Of a stretch of 64,000 nt of DNA, positions 8,750-22,310 are shown piece by piece; the first letter of the stretch is position 1; every line of letters begins with the position of its first letter. The notes beneath the pieces were generated by a model. The model saw only the letters and a list, made by a program, of their open reading frames with translations. It ran no database searches and was not told the origin of the DNA. The translations under genes and the position numbers were made by a program. The DNA lies in the NCBI GenBank assembly GCA_947311845.1, contig CAMZMU010000012.1, positions 8,704,661 through 8,768,660 on the forward strand, read 5' to 3'. Source of the DNA: Poa pratensis (Eukaryota > Streptophyta > Magnoliopsida > Poales > Poaceae).

Positions 8750-11462
8750 TGATGTAGCCCAACCTACGTCTCCTACAACAAGTGGCCCAATGACAAGAGC
8801 AAGAATCCAAGCTCTCCATGATAAGGTGAATTCACTCCTATCTATGTGTGATCTCGACACTCCTTTGAATGGGTTGCTACTTCATTCGGATACTTTGTGC
8901 ATACTCAGGAACCACCTTGACGACGACCCACAATGGAGTGAAGAAGATGACCGAGAAAAGACCCAAGAAAATGGCCAAGAGAGCAGCCAAGAAGGAGAAG
9001 ATGGAGATCAAACAGCCTCAGGCAGTACTACCGGGTCGCCCGAGCCGGTACTACCGCCCTCGCCTGACGTGGCGCCCGTCGAGACCACCACCGGGTCCAG
9101 TACTACCGCCCATGCCCGCCTCGGTACTACCGCGACGTGCTGGCGCGGTACTACCGCACCTACTACCGCGCCAACTACCGTATCTCCCGGAAGCTCCTGG
9201 TGTCCTCGGGTCCCATCCCGGTAGTGGACCCGGTACTGCCCCGGTACTACCGTACACCCGGTACTACCGGGTTCAGTCCGGTACTACCGCTGCGGGCGGA
9301 TCTGCACGCTGGAAAGGCTCTCTTGCCTTGTAATCTTATCCCTTTGGATTTAGAGTATAAATAGTTCGTCCCCTTCCTAGGGTTAGGGTTAGACTATGAT
9401 TTGGGAACTAAAGTAGAGCCTTGCTCCTTCTTCTCAAAGTGTTTCTTTCCTCCTATGGAGATGAATCAAGACCTCCACATGTGGAGATGAACCAAGGCCT
9501 CCTCTTGAGGAGAAGATCCATGCGTGGATACCAAGGCTCCGCTTGTAGTTGCGATTACTTGCTAATCTTCCATCTTTAGGTGGCTAGGTTGGATTGGTTG
9601 GATTGACCAATTGGACAAACAATTCTAAGAGTAAGGTGTGCTTGGGAGAGGAGGATTGGGGGCTGCCCTCGGGGATTTGTTACCAGTCGATTCTTGCCGG
9701 GTTGCTACTTGCTATTTACCCTTGTGTGTTTGATTTCCCCTCTTTGTGTTCATCGTTCTTCGCGTGTTCTTCGTGTTCATCTTTCCCTCCGCACAAATCC
9801 GTGAAAATCGGGACCTACCCGCATCATCTGGTATCAGAGCTCTAGGTTGACACGGATTTGAGTTGTGTTTCCACCAAATTTTTCTTCGTTTTAGAGAAAT
9901 TCGAAAATTTCCACCAAAAATAGCTTTGTCTTGATTCGAGCCGATTTGTCGATTCGTTGCGTTTTTGGTAGTTTTTGTCCATGGATCTGTTGCTTTAGGA
10001 GCCCCTCCACCCTTGTTTGCGTTCCCTAGCCTTAATTTTGCCAATTTCCCACGGATTTGAGGATTTATCGGGTCCAATTTCCGCCCAAAATCGAAAGTCA
10101 TCCATTAGAAATCGGGCAGGCCGGTACTACCGGGCTCAGGCCGGTACTACCGGGTTTTCAAAATTTGGCCGAATTTTTTTCTTTTTCCTCGGTTCATTTT
10201 GGCATTTCCTCTTTGGTTTGAGTCCTTTCTTGGTGTGCCCTACGTCTACGACATCGACAAGCTTCTGCAGCCACGCATCTTCAACGTGGGGAGCACGACG
10301 CCACCAAGGACTCAACATTCCCCCACCACCATATTCCGTTGTGAGCCCTTCTTCCTTTCGCGCAACTTGACCTATTGGACTAGCTCGGTGATATTGCGAG
10401 GCATTGCACGTGTTGAGTGTTTGTCTTCAAGTATTGGCGAGTGTGTATCGTTAGAGAGCTTGGCACTAGCAAAAGAGAAGGAATCATCATCAAAAAGCAA
10501 AAATCAAAAAAAAAAGAGAGAAAAGAAAAGAATCAAGTGGTGCCAAGTTTCATCTCTTGTAGGTTGCGACAAAGCTAAGACCGCCAAAGTGAGTGTGAGT
10601 ATTAACTCTTGTGCAAATCCGTTGCCCACAAAAAGCAATTGAGCTAGCGTCCTTCTTGTGTTGGGTGACATTTGAGCACGTAGTCTTCGTTAGGTTGTCT
10701 ATCTTCGAGTGCTCGCCCTTTGGTCGCCCAACCTCATTATTCGCTTTTGTGTGTGTTTCTTGATACTTTGTGGTTGAAGTTTCTTTGGTAATTTGATCAT
10801 TGTGGATTTTCTCTACCTTTGACAATATACTTGTCGTCGGGTTTGCTTGTTTCGTTTGCCACTTCATACCATCCTATCCTCATAAGTGTGTGTGTTGGGT
10901 GTTAGAACCGGATACTCTCCTCTCAAGCCAAATTATACTTGGGATATAGTTTGTCTTGGTTTTTCTTACCACACATCTCACTTGTTCTTGAGAAAATGTT
11001 TAGGGGAAGTACAAACGGAAGCTCAAACTCGGATGATGAAATCCATGGTGGAGTTCGCGGTGATCATGGCTATGTCACACAATCGGACTTGTTGGCATGC
11101 GACACTTTCTTCGTGATAACCTAGGACGCTACGAGCGCCGTCTTCAAACTCAAGAGAACACCTTCAACGACCGCATGCAAGCTCAAGAAGCAAATATGGA
11201 GCGGATGACCGAAGCTATCAACAACCTTGTGCGACAACGAGCGTCTTCACACTCAAGCCATACAAGAAGGTCCTCAAGGTCGACATAAGCACGTCATGGT
11301 CGTCATGAACCTCGACAAGAACGTCAACATGATCCAAGGCGCGACGCCCATGAACGACCTCCTCCTAACGTTGAACAACCACATGATCTTCACGCGAACA
11401 ATGCAAATGCGCATCAAGAACAACCTCGCCAAAATGTTGAACATCGCGAGCGCATACCATCA
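8750..11462 (+). mobile_element. array unit 1
   Basis: LTR 8750-9826 (1,077 bp), TATA box 9356-9364 followed by TAGGGTTAGGGTTAG at 9378-9392, PBS 9829-9840, gag ATG 10996. U3 has six exact CGGTACTACCG palindromes (9040-9295); two more lie in the leader near 10131-10150. Unit 1 alone carries GTGGGGAGCAC near 10287 in place of CCAAGCGAC. That variant matches truncated H at 7570-7590, which suggests gene conversion. It also has AGAAGCAAATA in gag where units 2-5 have AGAAGTAAATA. The gag is frameshifted after about 35 codons, and TAA follows the SST codons. Confidence 0.9.
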
Positions 11463-14174
11463 TGATGTAGCCCAACCTACGTCTCCTACAACAAGTGGCC
11501 CAATGACAAGAGCAAGAATCCAAGCTCTCCATGATAAGGTGAATTCACTCCTATCTATGTGTGATCTCGACACTCCTTTGAATGGGTTGCTACTTCATTC
11601 GGATACTTTGTGCATACTCAGGAACCACCTTGACGACGACCCACAATGGAGTGAAGAAGATGACCGAGAAAAGACCCAAGAAAATGGCCAAGAGAGCAGC
11701 CAAGAAGGAGAAGATGGAGATCAAACAGCCTCAGGCAGTACTACCGGGTCGCCCGAGCCGGTACTACCGCCCTCGCCTGACGTGGCGCCCGTCGAGACCA
11801 CCACCGGGTCCAGTACTACCGCCCATGCCCGCCTCGGTACTACCGCGACGTGCTGGCGCGGTACTACCGCACCTACTACCGCGCCAACTACCGTATCTCC
11901 CGGAAGCTCCTGGTGTCCTCGGGTCCCATCCCGGTAGTGGACCCGGTACTGCCCCGGTACTACCGTACACCCGGTACTACCGGGTTCAGTCCGGTACTAC
12001 CGCTGCGGGCGGATCTGCACGCTGGAAAGGCTCTCTTGCCTTGTAATCTTATCCCTTTGGATTTAGAGTATAAATAGTTCGTCCCCTTCCTAGGGTTAGG
12101 GTTAGACTATGATTTGGGAACTAAAGTAGAGCCTTGCTCCTTCTTCTCAAAGTGTTTCTTTCCTCCTATGGAGATGAATCAAGACCTCCACATGTGGAGA
12201 TGAACCAAGGCCTCCTCTTGAGGAGAAGATCCATGCGTGGATACCAAGGCTCCGCTTGTAGTTGCGATTACTTGCTAATCTTCCATCTTTAGGTGGCTAG
12301 GTTGGATTGGTTGGATTGACCAATTGGACAAACAATTCTAAGAGTAAGGTGTGCTTGGGAGAGGAGGATTGGGGGCTGCCCTCGGGGATTTGTTACCAGT
12401 CGATTCTTGCCGGGTTGCTACTTGCTATTTACCCTTGTGTGTTTGATTTCCCCTCTTTGTGTTCATCGTTCTTCGCGTGTTCTTCGTGTTCATCTTTCCC
12501 TCCGCACAAATCCGTGAAAATCGGGACCTACCCGCATCATCTGGTATCAGAGCTCTAGGTTGACACGGATTTGAGTTGTGTTTCCACCAAATTTTTCTTC
12601 GTTTTAGAGAAATTCGAAAATTTCCACCAAAAATAGCTTTGTCTTGATTCGAGCCGATTTGTCGATTCGTTGCGTTTTTGGTAGTTTTTGTCCATGGATC
12701 TGTTGCTTTAGGAGCCCCTCCACCCTTGTTTGCGTTCCCTAGCCTTAATTTTGCCAATTTCCCACGGATTTGAGGATTTATCGGGTCCAATTTCCGCCCA
12801 AAATCGAAAGTCATCCATTAGAAATCGGGCAGGCCGGTACTACCGGGCTCAGGCCGGTACTACCGGGTTTTCAAAATTTGGCCGAATTTTTTTCTTTTTC
12901 CTCGGTTCATTTTGGCATTTCCTCTTTGGTTTGAGTCCTTTCTTGGTGTGCCCTACGTCTACGACATCGACAAGCTTCTGCAGCCACGCATCTTCAACAC
13001 CAAGCGACGACGCCACCAAGGACTCAACATTCCCCCACCACCATATTCCGTTGTGAGCCCTTCTTCCTTTCGCGCAACTTGACCTATTGGACTAGCTCGG
13101 TGATATTGCGAGGCATTGCACGTGTTGAGTGTTTGTCTTCAAGTATTGGCGAGTGTGTATCGTTAGAGAGCTTGGCACTAGCAAAAGAGAAGGAATCATC
13201 ATCAAAAAGCAAAAATCAAAAAAAAAAGAGAGAAAAGAAAAGAATCAAGTGGTGCCAAGTTTCATCTCTTGTAGGTTGCGACAAAGCTAAGACCGCCAAA
13301 GTGAGTGTGAGTATTAACTCTTGTGCAAATCCGTTGCCCACAAAAAGCAATTGAGCTAGCGTCCTTCTTGTGTTGGGTGACATTTGAGCACGTAGTCTTC
13401 GTTAGGTTGTCTATCTTCGAGTGCTCGCCCTTTGGTCGCCCAACCTCATTATTCGCTTTTGTGTGTGTTTCTTGATACTTTGTGGTTGAAGTTTCTTTGG
13501 TAATTTGATCATTGTGGATTTTCTCTACCTTTGACAATATACTTGTCGTCGGGTTTGCTTGTTTCGTTTGCCACTTCATACCATCCTATCCTCATAAGTG
13601 TGTGTGTTGGGTGTTAGAACCGGATACTCTCCTCTCAAGCCAAATTATACTTGGGATATAGTTTGTCTTGGTTTTTCTTACCACACATCTCACTTGTTCT
13701 TGAGAAAATGTTTAGGGGAAGTACAAACGGAAGCTCAAACTCGGATGATGAAATCCATGGTGGAGTTCGCGGTGATCATGGCTATGTCACACAATCGGAC
13801 TTGTTGGCATGCGACACTTTCTTCGTGATAACCTAGGACGCTACGAGCGCCGTCTTCAAACTCAAGAGAACACCTTCAACGACCGCATGCAAGCTCAAGA
13901 AGTAAATATGGAGCGGATGACCGAAGCTATCAACAACCTTGTGCGACAACGAGCGTCTTCACACTCAAGCCATACAAGAAGGTCCTCAAGGTCGACATAA
14001 GCACGTCATGGTCGTCATGAACCTCGACAAGAACGTCAACATGATCCAAGGCGCGACGCCCATGAACGACCTCCTCCTAACGTTGAACAACCACATGATC
14101 TTCACGCGAACAATGCAAATGCGCATCAAGAACAACCTCGCCAAAATGTTGAACATCGCGAGCGCATACCATCA
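11463..14174 (+). mobile_element. array unit 2
   Basis: LTR 11463-12539, TATA 12069-12077, PBS 12542-12553, gag ATG 13708. It carries the common leader variant (CACCAAGCGACGACG) and the AGAAGTAAATA gag variant shared by units 2-5. Confidence 0.9.
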
Positions 14175-16885
14175 TGATGTAGCCCAACCTACGTCTCCTA
14201 CAACAAGTGGCCCAATGACAAGAGCAAGAATCCAAGCTCTCCATGATAAGGTGAATTCACTCCTATCTATGTGTGATCTCGACACTCCTTTGAATGGGTT
14301 GCTACTTCATTCGGATACTTTGTGCATACTCAGGAACCACCTTGACGACGACCCACAATGGAGTGAAGAAGATGACCGAGAAAAGACCCAAGAAAATGGC
14401 CAAGAGAGCAGCCAAGAAGGAGAAGATGGAGATCAAACAGCCTCAGGCAGTACTACCGGGTCGCCCGAGCCGGTACTACCGCCCTCGCCTGACGTGGCGC
14501 CCGTCGAGACCACCACCGGGTCCAGTACTACCGCCCATGCCCGCCTCGGTACTACCGCGACGTGCTGGCGCGGTACTACCGCACCTACTACCGCGCCAAC
14601 TACCGTATCTCCCGGAAGCTCCTGGTGTCCTCGGGTCCCATCCCGGTAGTGGACCCGGTACTGCCCCGGTACTACCGTACACCCGGTACTACCGGGTTCA
14701 GTCCGGTACTACCGCTGCGGGCGGATCTGCACGCTGGAAAGGCTCTCTTGCCTTGTAATCTTATCCCTTTGGATTTAGAGTATAAATAGTTCGTCCCCTT
14801 CCTAGGGTTAGGGTTAGACTATGATTTGGGAACTAAAGTAGAGCCTTGCTCCTTCTTCTCAAAGTGTTTCTTTCCTCCTATGGAGATGAATCAAGACCTC
14901 CACATGTGGAGATGAACCAAGGCCTCCTCTTGAGGAGAAGATCCATGCGTGGATACCAAGGCTCCGCTTGTAGTTGCGATTACTTGCTAATCTTCCATCT
15001 TTAGGTGGCTAGGTTGGATTGGTTGGATTGACCAATTGGACAAACAATTCTAAGAGTAAGGTGTGCTTGGGAGAGGAGGATTGGGGGCTGCCCTCGGGGA
15101 TTTGTTACCAGTCGATTCTTGCCGGGTTGCTACTTGCTATTTACCCTTGTGTGTTTGATTTCCCCTCTTTGTGTTCATCGTTCTTCGCGTGTTCTTCGTG
15201 TTCATCTTTCCCTCCGCACAAATCCGTGAAAATCGGGACCTACCCGCATCATCTGGTATCAGAGCTCTAGGTTGACACGGATTTGAGTTGTGTTTCCACC
15301 AAATTTTTCTTCGTTTTAGAGAAATTCGAAAATTTCCACCAAAAATAGCTTTGTCTTGATTCGAGCCGATTTGTCGATTCGTTGCGTTTTTGGTAGTTTT
15401 TGTCCATGGATCTGTTGCTTTAGGAGCCCCTCCACCCTTGTTTGCGTTCCCTAGCCTTAATTTTGCCAATTTCCCACGGATTTGAGGATTTATCGGGTCC
15501 AATTTCCGCCCAAAATCGAAAGTCATCCATTAGAAATCGGGCAGGCCGGTACTACCGGGCTCAGGCCGGTACTACCGGGTTTTCAAAATTTGGCCGAATT
15601 TTTTTCTTTTTCCTCGGTTCATTTTGGCATTTCCTCTTTGGTTTGAGTCCTTTCTTGGTGTGCCCTACGTCTACGACATCGACAAGCTTCTGCAGCCACG
15701 CATCTTCAACACCAAGCGACGACGCCACCAAGGACTCAACATTCCCCCACCACCATATTCCGTTGTGAGCCCTTCTTCCTTTCGCGCAACTTGACCTATT
15801 GGACTAGCTCGGTGATATTGCGAGGCATTGCACGTGTTGAGTGTTTGTCTTCAAGTATTGGCGAGTGTGTATCGTTAGAGAGCTTGGCACTAGCAAAAGA
15901 GAAGGAATCATCATCAAAAAGCAAAAATCAAAAAAAAAAGAGAGAAAAGAAAAGAATCAAGTGGTGCCAAGTTTCATCTCTTGTAGGTTGCGACAAAGCT
16001 AAGACCGCCAAAGTGAGTGTGAGTATTAACTCTTGTGCAAATCCGTTGCCCACAAAAAGCAATTGAGCTAGCGTCCTTCTTGTGTTGGGTGACATTTGAG
16101 CACGTAGTCTTCGTTAGGTTGTCTATCTTCGAGTGCTCGCCCTTTGGTCGCCCAACCTCATTATTCGCTTTTGTGTGTGTTTCTTGATACTTTGTGGTTG
16201 AAGTTTCTTTGGTAATTTGATCATTGTGGATTTTCTCTACCTTTGACAATATACTTGTCGTCGGGTTTGCTTGTTTCGTTTGCCACTTCATACCATCCTA
16301 TCCTCATAAGTGTGTGTGTTGGGTGTTAGAACCGGATACTCTCCTCTCAAGCCAAATTATACTTGGGATATAGTTTGTCTTGGTTTTTCTTACCACACAT
16401 CTCACTTGTTCTTGAGAAAATGTTTAGGGGAAGTACAAACGGAAGCTCAAACTCGGATGATGAAATCCATGGTGGAGTTCGCGGTGATCATGGCTATGTC
16501 ACACAATCGGACTTTTGGCATGCGACACTTTCTTCGTGATAACCTAGGACGCTACGAGCGCCGTCTTCAAACTCAAGAGAACACCTTCAACGACCGCATG
16601 CAAGCTCAAGAAGTAAATATGGAGCGGATGACCGAAGCTATCAACAACCTTGTGCGACAACGAGCGTCTTCACACTCAAGCCATACAAGAAGGTCCTCAA
16701 GGTCGACATAAGCACGTCATGGTCGTCATGAACCTCGACAAGAACGTCAACATGATCCAAGGCGCGACGCCCATGAACGACCTCCTCCTAACGTTGAACA
16801 ACCACATGATCTTCACGCGAACAATGCAAATGCGCATCAAGAACAACCTCGCCAAAATGTTGAACATCGCGAGCGCATACCATCA
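14175..16885 (+). mobile_element. array unit 3
   Basis: LTR 14175-15251, PBS 15254-15265, gag ATG 16420. GACTTTTGGC replaces GACTTGTTGGC near 16510. This local change lets one frame run from upstream of the ATG to the SST stop (16310-16711), the longest gag frame in the array. Confidence 0.9.
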
Positions 16886-19598
16886 TGATGTAGCCCAACC
16901 TACGTCTCCTACAACAAGTGGCCCAATGACAAGAGCAAGAATCCAAGCTCTCCATGATAAGGTGAATTCACTCCTATCTATGTGTGATCTCGACACTCCT
17001 TTGAATGGGTTGCTACTTCATTCGGATACTTTGTGCATACTCAGGAACCACCTTGACGACGACCCACAATGGAGTGAAGAAGATGACCGAGAAAAGACCC
17101 AAGAAAATGGCCAAGAGAGCAGCCAAGAAGGAGAAGATGGAGATCAAACAGCCTCAGGCAGTACTACCGGGTCGCCCGAGCCGGTACTACCGCCCTCGCC
17201 TGACGTGGCGCCCGTCGAGACCACCACCGGGTCCAGTACTACCGCCCATGCCCGCCTCGGTACTACCGCGACGTGCTGGCGCGGTACTACCGCACCTACT
17301 ACCGCGCCAACTACCGTATCTCCCGGAAGCTCCTGGTGTCCTCGGGTCCCATCCCGGTAGTGGACCCGGTACTGCCCCGGTACTACCGTACACCCGGTAC
17401 TACCGGGTTCAGTCCGGTACTACCGCTGCGGGCGGATCTGCACGCTGGAAAGGCTCTCTTGCCTTGTAATCTTATCCCTTTGGATTTAGAGTATAAATAG
17501 TTCGTCCCCTTCCTAGGGTTAGGGTTAGACTATGATTTGGGAACTAAAGTAGAGCCTTGCTCCTTCTTCTCAAAGTGTTTCTTTCCTCCTATGGAGATGA
17601 ATCAAGACCTCCACATGTGGAGATGAACCAAGGCCTCCTCTTGAGGAGAAGATCCATGCGTGGATACCAAGGCTCCGCTTGTAGTTGCGATTACTTGCTA
17701 ATCTTCCATCTTTAGGTGGCTAGGTTGGATTGGTTGGATTGACCAATTGGACAAACAATTCTAAGAGTAAGGTGTGCTTGGGAGAGGAGGATTGGGGGCT
17801 GCCCTCGGGGATTTGTTACCAGTCGATTCTTGCCGGGTTGCTACTTGCTATTTACCCTTGTGTGTTTGATTTCCCCTCTTTGTGTTCATCGTTCTTCGCG
17901 TGTTCTTCGTGTTCATCTTTCCCTCCGCACAAATCCGTGAAAATCGGGACCTACCCGCATCATCTGGTATCAGAGCTCTAGGTTGACACGGATTTGAGTT
18001 GTGTTTCCACCAAATTTTTCTTCGTTTTAGAGAAATTCGAAAATTTCCACCAAAAATAGCTTTGTCTTGATTCGAGCCGATTTGTCGATTCGTTGCGTTT
18101 TTGGTAGTTTTTGTCCATGGATCTGTTGCTTTAGGAGCCCCTCCACCCTTGTTTGCGTTCCCTAGCCTTAATTTTGCCAATTTCCCACGGATTTGAGGAT
18201 TTATCGGGTCCAATTTCCGCCCAAAATCGAAAGTCATCCATTAGAAATCGGGCAGGCCGGTACTACCGGGCTCAGGCCGGTACTACCGGGTTTTCAAAAT
18301 TTGGCCGAATTTTTTTCTTTTTCCTCGGTTCATTTTGGCATTTCCTCTTTGGTTTGAGTCCTTTCTTGGTGTGCCCTACGTCTACGACATCGACAAGCTT
18401 CTGCAGCCACGCATCTTCAACACCAAGCGACGACGCCACCAAGGACTCAACATTCCCCCACCACCATATTCCGTTGTGAGCCCTTCTTCCTTTCGCGCAA
18501 CTTGACCTATTGGACTAGCTCGGTGATATTGCGAGGCATTGCACGTGTTGAGTGTTTGTCTTCAAGTATTGGCGAGTGTGTATCGTTAGAGAGCTTGGCA
18601 CTAGCAAAAGAGAAGGAATCATCATCAAAAAGCAAAAATCAAAAAAAAAAAGAGAGAAAAGAAAAGAATCAAGTGGTGCCAAGTTTCATCTCTTGTAGGT
18701 TGCGACAAAGCTAAGACCGCCAAAGTGAGTGTGAGTATTAACTCTTGTGCAAATCCGTTGCCCACAAAAAGCAATTGAGCTAGCGTCCTTCTTGTGTTGG
18801 GTGACATTTGAGCACGTAGTCTTCGTTAGGTTGTCTATCTTCGAGTGCTCGCCCTTTGGTCGCCCAACCTCATTATTCGCTTTTGTGTGTGTTTCTTGAT
18901 ACTTTGTGGTTGAAGTTTCTTTGGTAATTTGATCATTGTGGATTTTCTCTACCTTTGACAATATACTTGTCGTCGGGTTTGCTTGTTTCGTTTGCCACTT
19001 CATACCATCCTATCCTCATAAGTGTGTGTGTTGGGTGTTAGAACCGGATACTCTCCTCTCAAGCCAAATTATACTTGGGATATAGTTTGTCTTGGTTTTT
19101 CTTACCACACATCTCACTTGTTCTTGAGAAAATGTTTAGGGGAAGTACAAACGGAAGCTCAAACTCGGATGATGAAATCCATGGTGGAGTTCGCGGTGAT
19201 CATGGCTATGTCACACAATCGGACTTTTTGGCATGCGACACTTTCTTCGTGATAACCTAGGACGCTACGAGCGCCGTCTTCAAACTCAAGAGAACACCTT
19301 CAACGACCGCATGCAAGCTCAAGAAGTAAATATGGAGCGGATGACCGAAGCTATCAACAACCTTGTGCGACAACGAGCGTCTTCACACTCAAGCCATACA
19401 AGAAGGTCCTCAAGGTCGACATAAGCACGTCATGGTCGTCATGAACCTCGACAAGAACGTCAACATGATCCAAGGCGCGACGCCCATGAACGACCTCCTC
19501 CTAACGTTGAACAACCACATGATCTTCACGCGAACAATGCAAATGCGCATCAAGAACAACCTCGCCAAAATGTTGAACATCGCGAGCGCATACCATCA
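16886..19598 (+). mobile_element. array unit 4
   Basis: LTR 16886-17962, PBS 17965-17976, gag ATG 19132. It has GACTTTTTGGC near 19222, a variant of the unit 3 change, and one extra A in the leader poly-A run near 18640. The shared G-to-T change suggests units 3 and 4 are each other's closest relatives. Confidence 0.9.
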
Positions 19599-22310
19599 TG
19601 ATGTAGCCCAACCTACGTCTCCTACAACAAGTGGCCCAATGACAAGAGCAAGAATCCAAGCTCTCCATGATAAGGTGAATTCACTCCTATCTATGTGTGA
19701 TCTCGACACTCCTTTGAATGGGTTGCTACTTCATTCGGATACTTTGTGCATACTCAGGAACCACCTTGACGACGACCCACAATGGAGTGAAGAAGATGAC
19801 CGAGAAAAGACCCAAGAAAATGGCCAAGAGAGCAGCCAAGAAGGAGAAGATGGAGATCAAACAGCCTCAGGCAGTACTACCGGGTCGCCCGAGCCGGTAC
19901 TACCGCCCTCGCCTGACGTGGCGCCCGTCGAGACCACCACCGGGTCCAGTACTACCGCCCATGCCCGCCTCGGTACTACCGCGACGTGCTGGCGCGGTAC
20001 TACCGCACCTACTACCGCGCCAACTACCGTATCTCCCGGAAGCTCCTGGTGTCCTCGGGTCCCATCCCGGTAGTGGACCCGGTACTGCCCCGGTACTACC
20101 GTACACCCGGTACTACCGGGTTCAGTCCGGTACTACCGCTGCGGGCGGATCTGCACGCTGGAAAGGCTCTCTTGCCTTGTAATCTTATCCCTTTGGATTT
20201 AGAGTATAAATAGTTCGTCCCCTTCCTAGGGTTAGGGTTAGACTATGATTTGGGAACTAAAGTAGAGCCTTGCTCCTTCTTCTCAAAGTGTTTCTTTCCT
20301 CCTATGGAGATGAATCAAGACCTCCACATGTGGAGATGAACCAAGGCCTCCTCTTGAGGAGAAGATCCATGCGTGGATACCAAGGCTCCGCTTGTAGTTG
20401 CGATTACTTGCTAATCTTCCATCTTTAGGTGGCTAGGTTGGATTGGTTGGATTGACCAATTGGACAAACAATTCTAAGAGTAAGGTGTGCTTGGGAGAGG
20501 AGGATTGGGGGCTGCCCTCGGGGATTTGTTACCAGTCGATTCTTGCCGGGTTGCTACTTGCTATTTACCCTTGTGTGTTTGATTTCCCCTCTTTGTGTTC
20601 ATCGTTCTTCGCGTGTTCTTCGTGTTCATCTTTCCCTCCGCACAAATCCGTGAAAATCGGGACCTACCCGCATCATCTGGTATCAGAGCTCTAGGTTGAC
20701 ACGGATTTGAGTTGTGTTTCCACCAAATTTTTCTTCGTTTTAGAGAAATTCGAAAATTTCCACCAAAAATAGCTTTGTCTTGATTCGAGCCGATTTGTCG
20801 ATTCGTTGCGTTTTTGGTAGTTTTTGTCCATGGATCTGTTGCTTTAGGAGCCCCTCCACCCTTGTTTGCGTTCCCTAGCCTTAATTTTGCCAATTTCCCA
20901 CGGATTTGAGGATTTATCGGGTCCAATTTCCGCCCAAAATCGAAAGTCATCCATTAGAAATCGGGCAGGCCGGTACTACCGGGCTCAGGCCGGTACTACC
21001 GGGTTTTCAAAATTTGGCCGAATTTTTTTCTTTTTCCTCGGTTCATTTTGGCATTTCCTCTTTGGTTTGAGTCCTTTCTTGGTGTGCCCTACGTCTACGA
21101 CATCGACAAGCTTCTGCAGCCACGCATCTTCAACACCAAGCGACGACGCCACCAAGGACTCAACATTCCCCCACCACCATATTCCGTTGTGAGCCCTTCT
21201 TCCTTTCGCGCAACTTGACCTATTGGACTAGCTCGGTGATATTGCGAGGCATTGCACGTGTTGAGTGTTTGTCTTCAAGTATTGGCGAGTGTGTATCGTT
21301 AGAGAGCTTGGCACTAGCAAAAGAGAAGGAATCATCATCAAAAAGCAAAAATCAAAAAAAAAAGAGAGAAAAGAAAAGAATCAAGTGGTGCCAAGTTTCA
21401 TCTCTTGTAGGTTGCGACAAAGCTAAGACCGCCAAAGTGAGTGTGAGTATTAACTCTTGTGCAAATCCGTTGCCCACAAAAAGCAATTGAGCTAGCGTCC
21501 TTCTTGTGTTGGGTGACATTTGAGCACGTAGTCTTCGTTAGGTTGTCTATCTTCGAGTGCTCGCCCTTTGGTCGCCCAACCTCATTATTCGCTTTTGTGT
21601 GTGTTTCTTGATACTTTGTGGTTGAAGTTTCTTTGGTAATTTGATCATTGTGGATTTTCTCTACCTTTGACAATATACTTGTCGTCGGGTTTGCTTGTTT
21701 CGTTTGCCACTTCATACCATCCTATCCTCATAAGTGTGTGTGTTGGGTGTTAGAACCGGATACTCTCCTCTCAAGCCAAATTATACTTGGGATATAGTTT
21801 GTCTTGGTTTTTCTTACCACACATCTCACTTGTTCTTGAGAAAATGTTTAGGGGAAGTACAAACGGAAGCTCAAACTCGGATGATGAAATCCATGGTGGA
21901 GTTCGCGGTGATCATGGCTATGTCACACAATCGGACTTGTTGGCATGCGACACTTTCTTCGTGATAACCTAGGACGCTACGAGCGCCGTCTTCAAACTCA
22001 AGAGAACACCTTCAACGACCGCATGCAAGCTCAAGAAGTAAATATGGAGCGGATGACCGAAGCTATCAACAACCTTGTGCGACAACGAGCGTCTTCACAC
22101 TCAAGCCATACAAGAAGGTCCTCAAGGTCGACATAAGCACGTCATGGTCGTCATGAACCTCGACAAGAACGTCAACATGATCCAAGGCGCGACGCCCATG
22201 AACGACCTCCTCCTAACGTTGAACAACCACATGATCTTCACGCGAACAATGCAAATGCGCATCAAGAACAACCTCGCCAAAATGTTGAACATCACGAGCG
22301 CATACCATCA
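19599..22310 (+). mobile_element. array unit 5
   Basis: LTR 19599-20675, PBS 20678-20689, gag ATG 21844. A private change, ACATCACGAGCG for ACATCGCGAGCG, lies near 22291. It ends at the 5' LTR of E1. Confidence 0.9.

Larger units (their letters stand above)
8750..22310 (+). repeat. tandem array of five LTR-leader-gag units (2,711-2,713 bp each)
   Basis: Five head-to-tail copies start at 8750, 11463, 14175, 16886 and 19599; the next LTR, at 22311, belongs to E1. Each copy is one LTR, two bases, a PBS, a leader and the gag N-terminus, ending in the same CATCA that precedes every TGATGTAG. That join is the H gag/insertion junction, repeated. Copies differ at only a few sites, so expansion is recent; the small private differences argue against one copy having been duplicated by the assembler. 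Confidence 0.92.

Noticed and set aside
9371..9395. Interstitial telomere
   Set aside because: Only two TTAGGG-like units at a fixed place in each LTR; better explained as an LTR promoter element.
8750..22310. Array as a simple assembly duplication
   Set aside because: Units differ by private and shared variants (unit 1 leader and gag changes, the unit 3/4 gag change, the unit 5 change), and the junction matches a real target duplication. Copy number still needs long reads.
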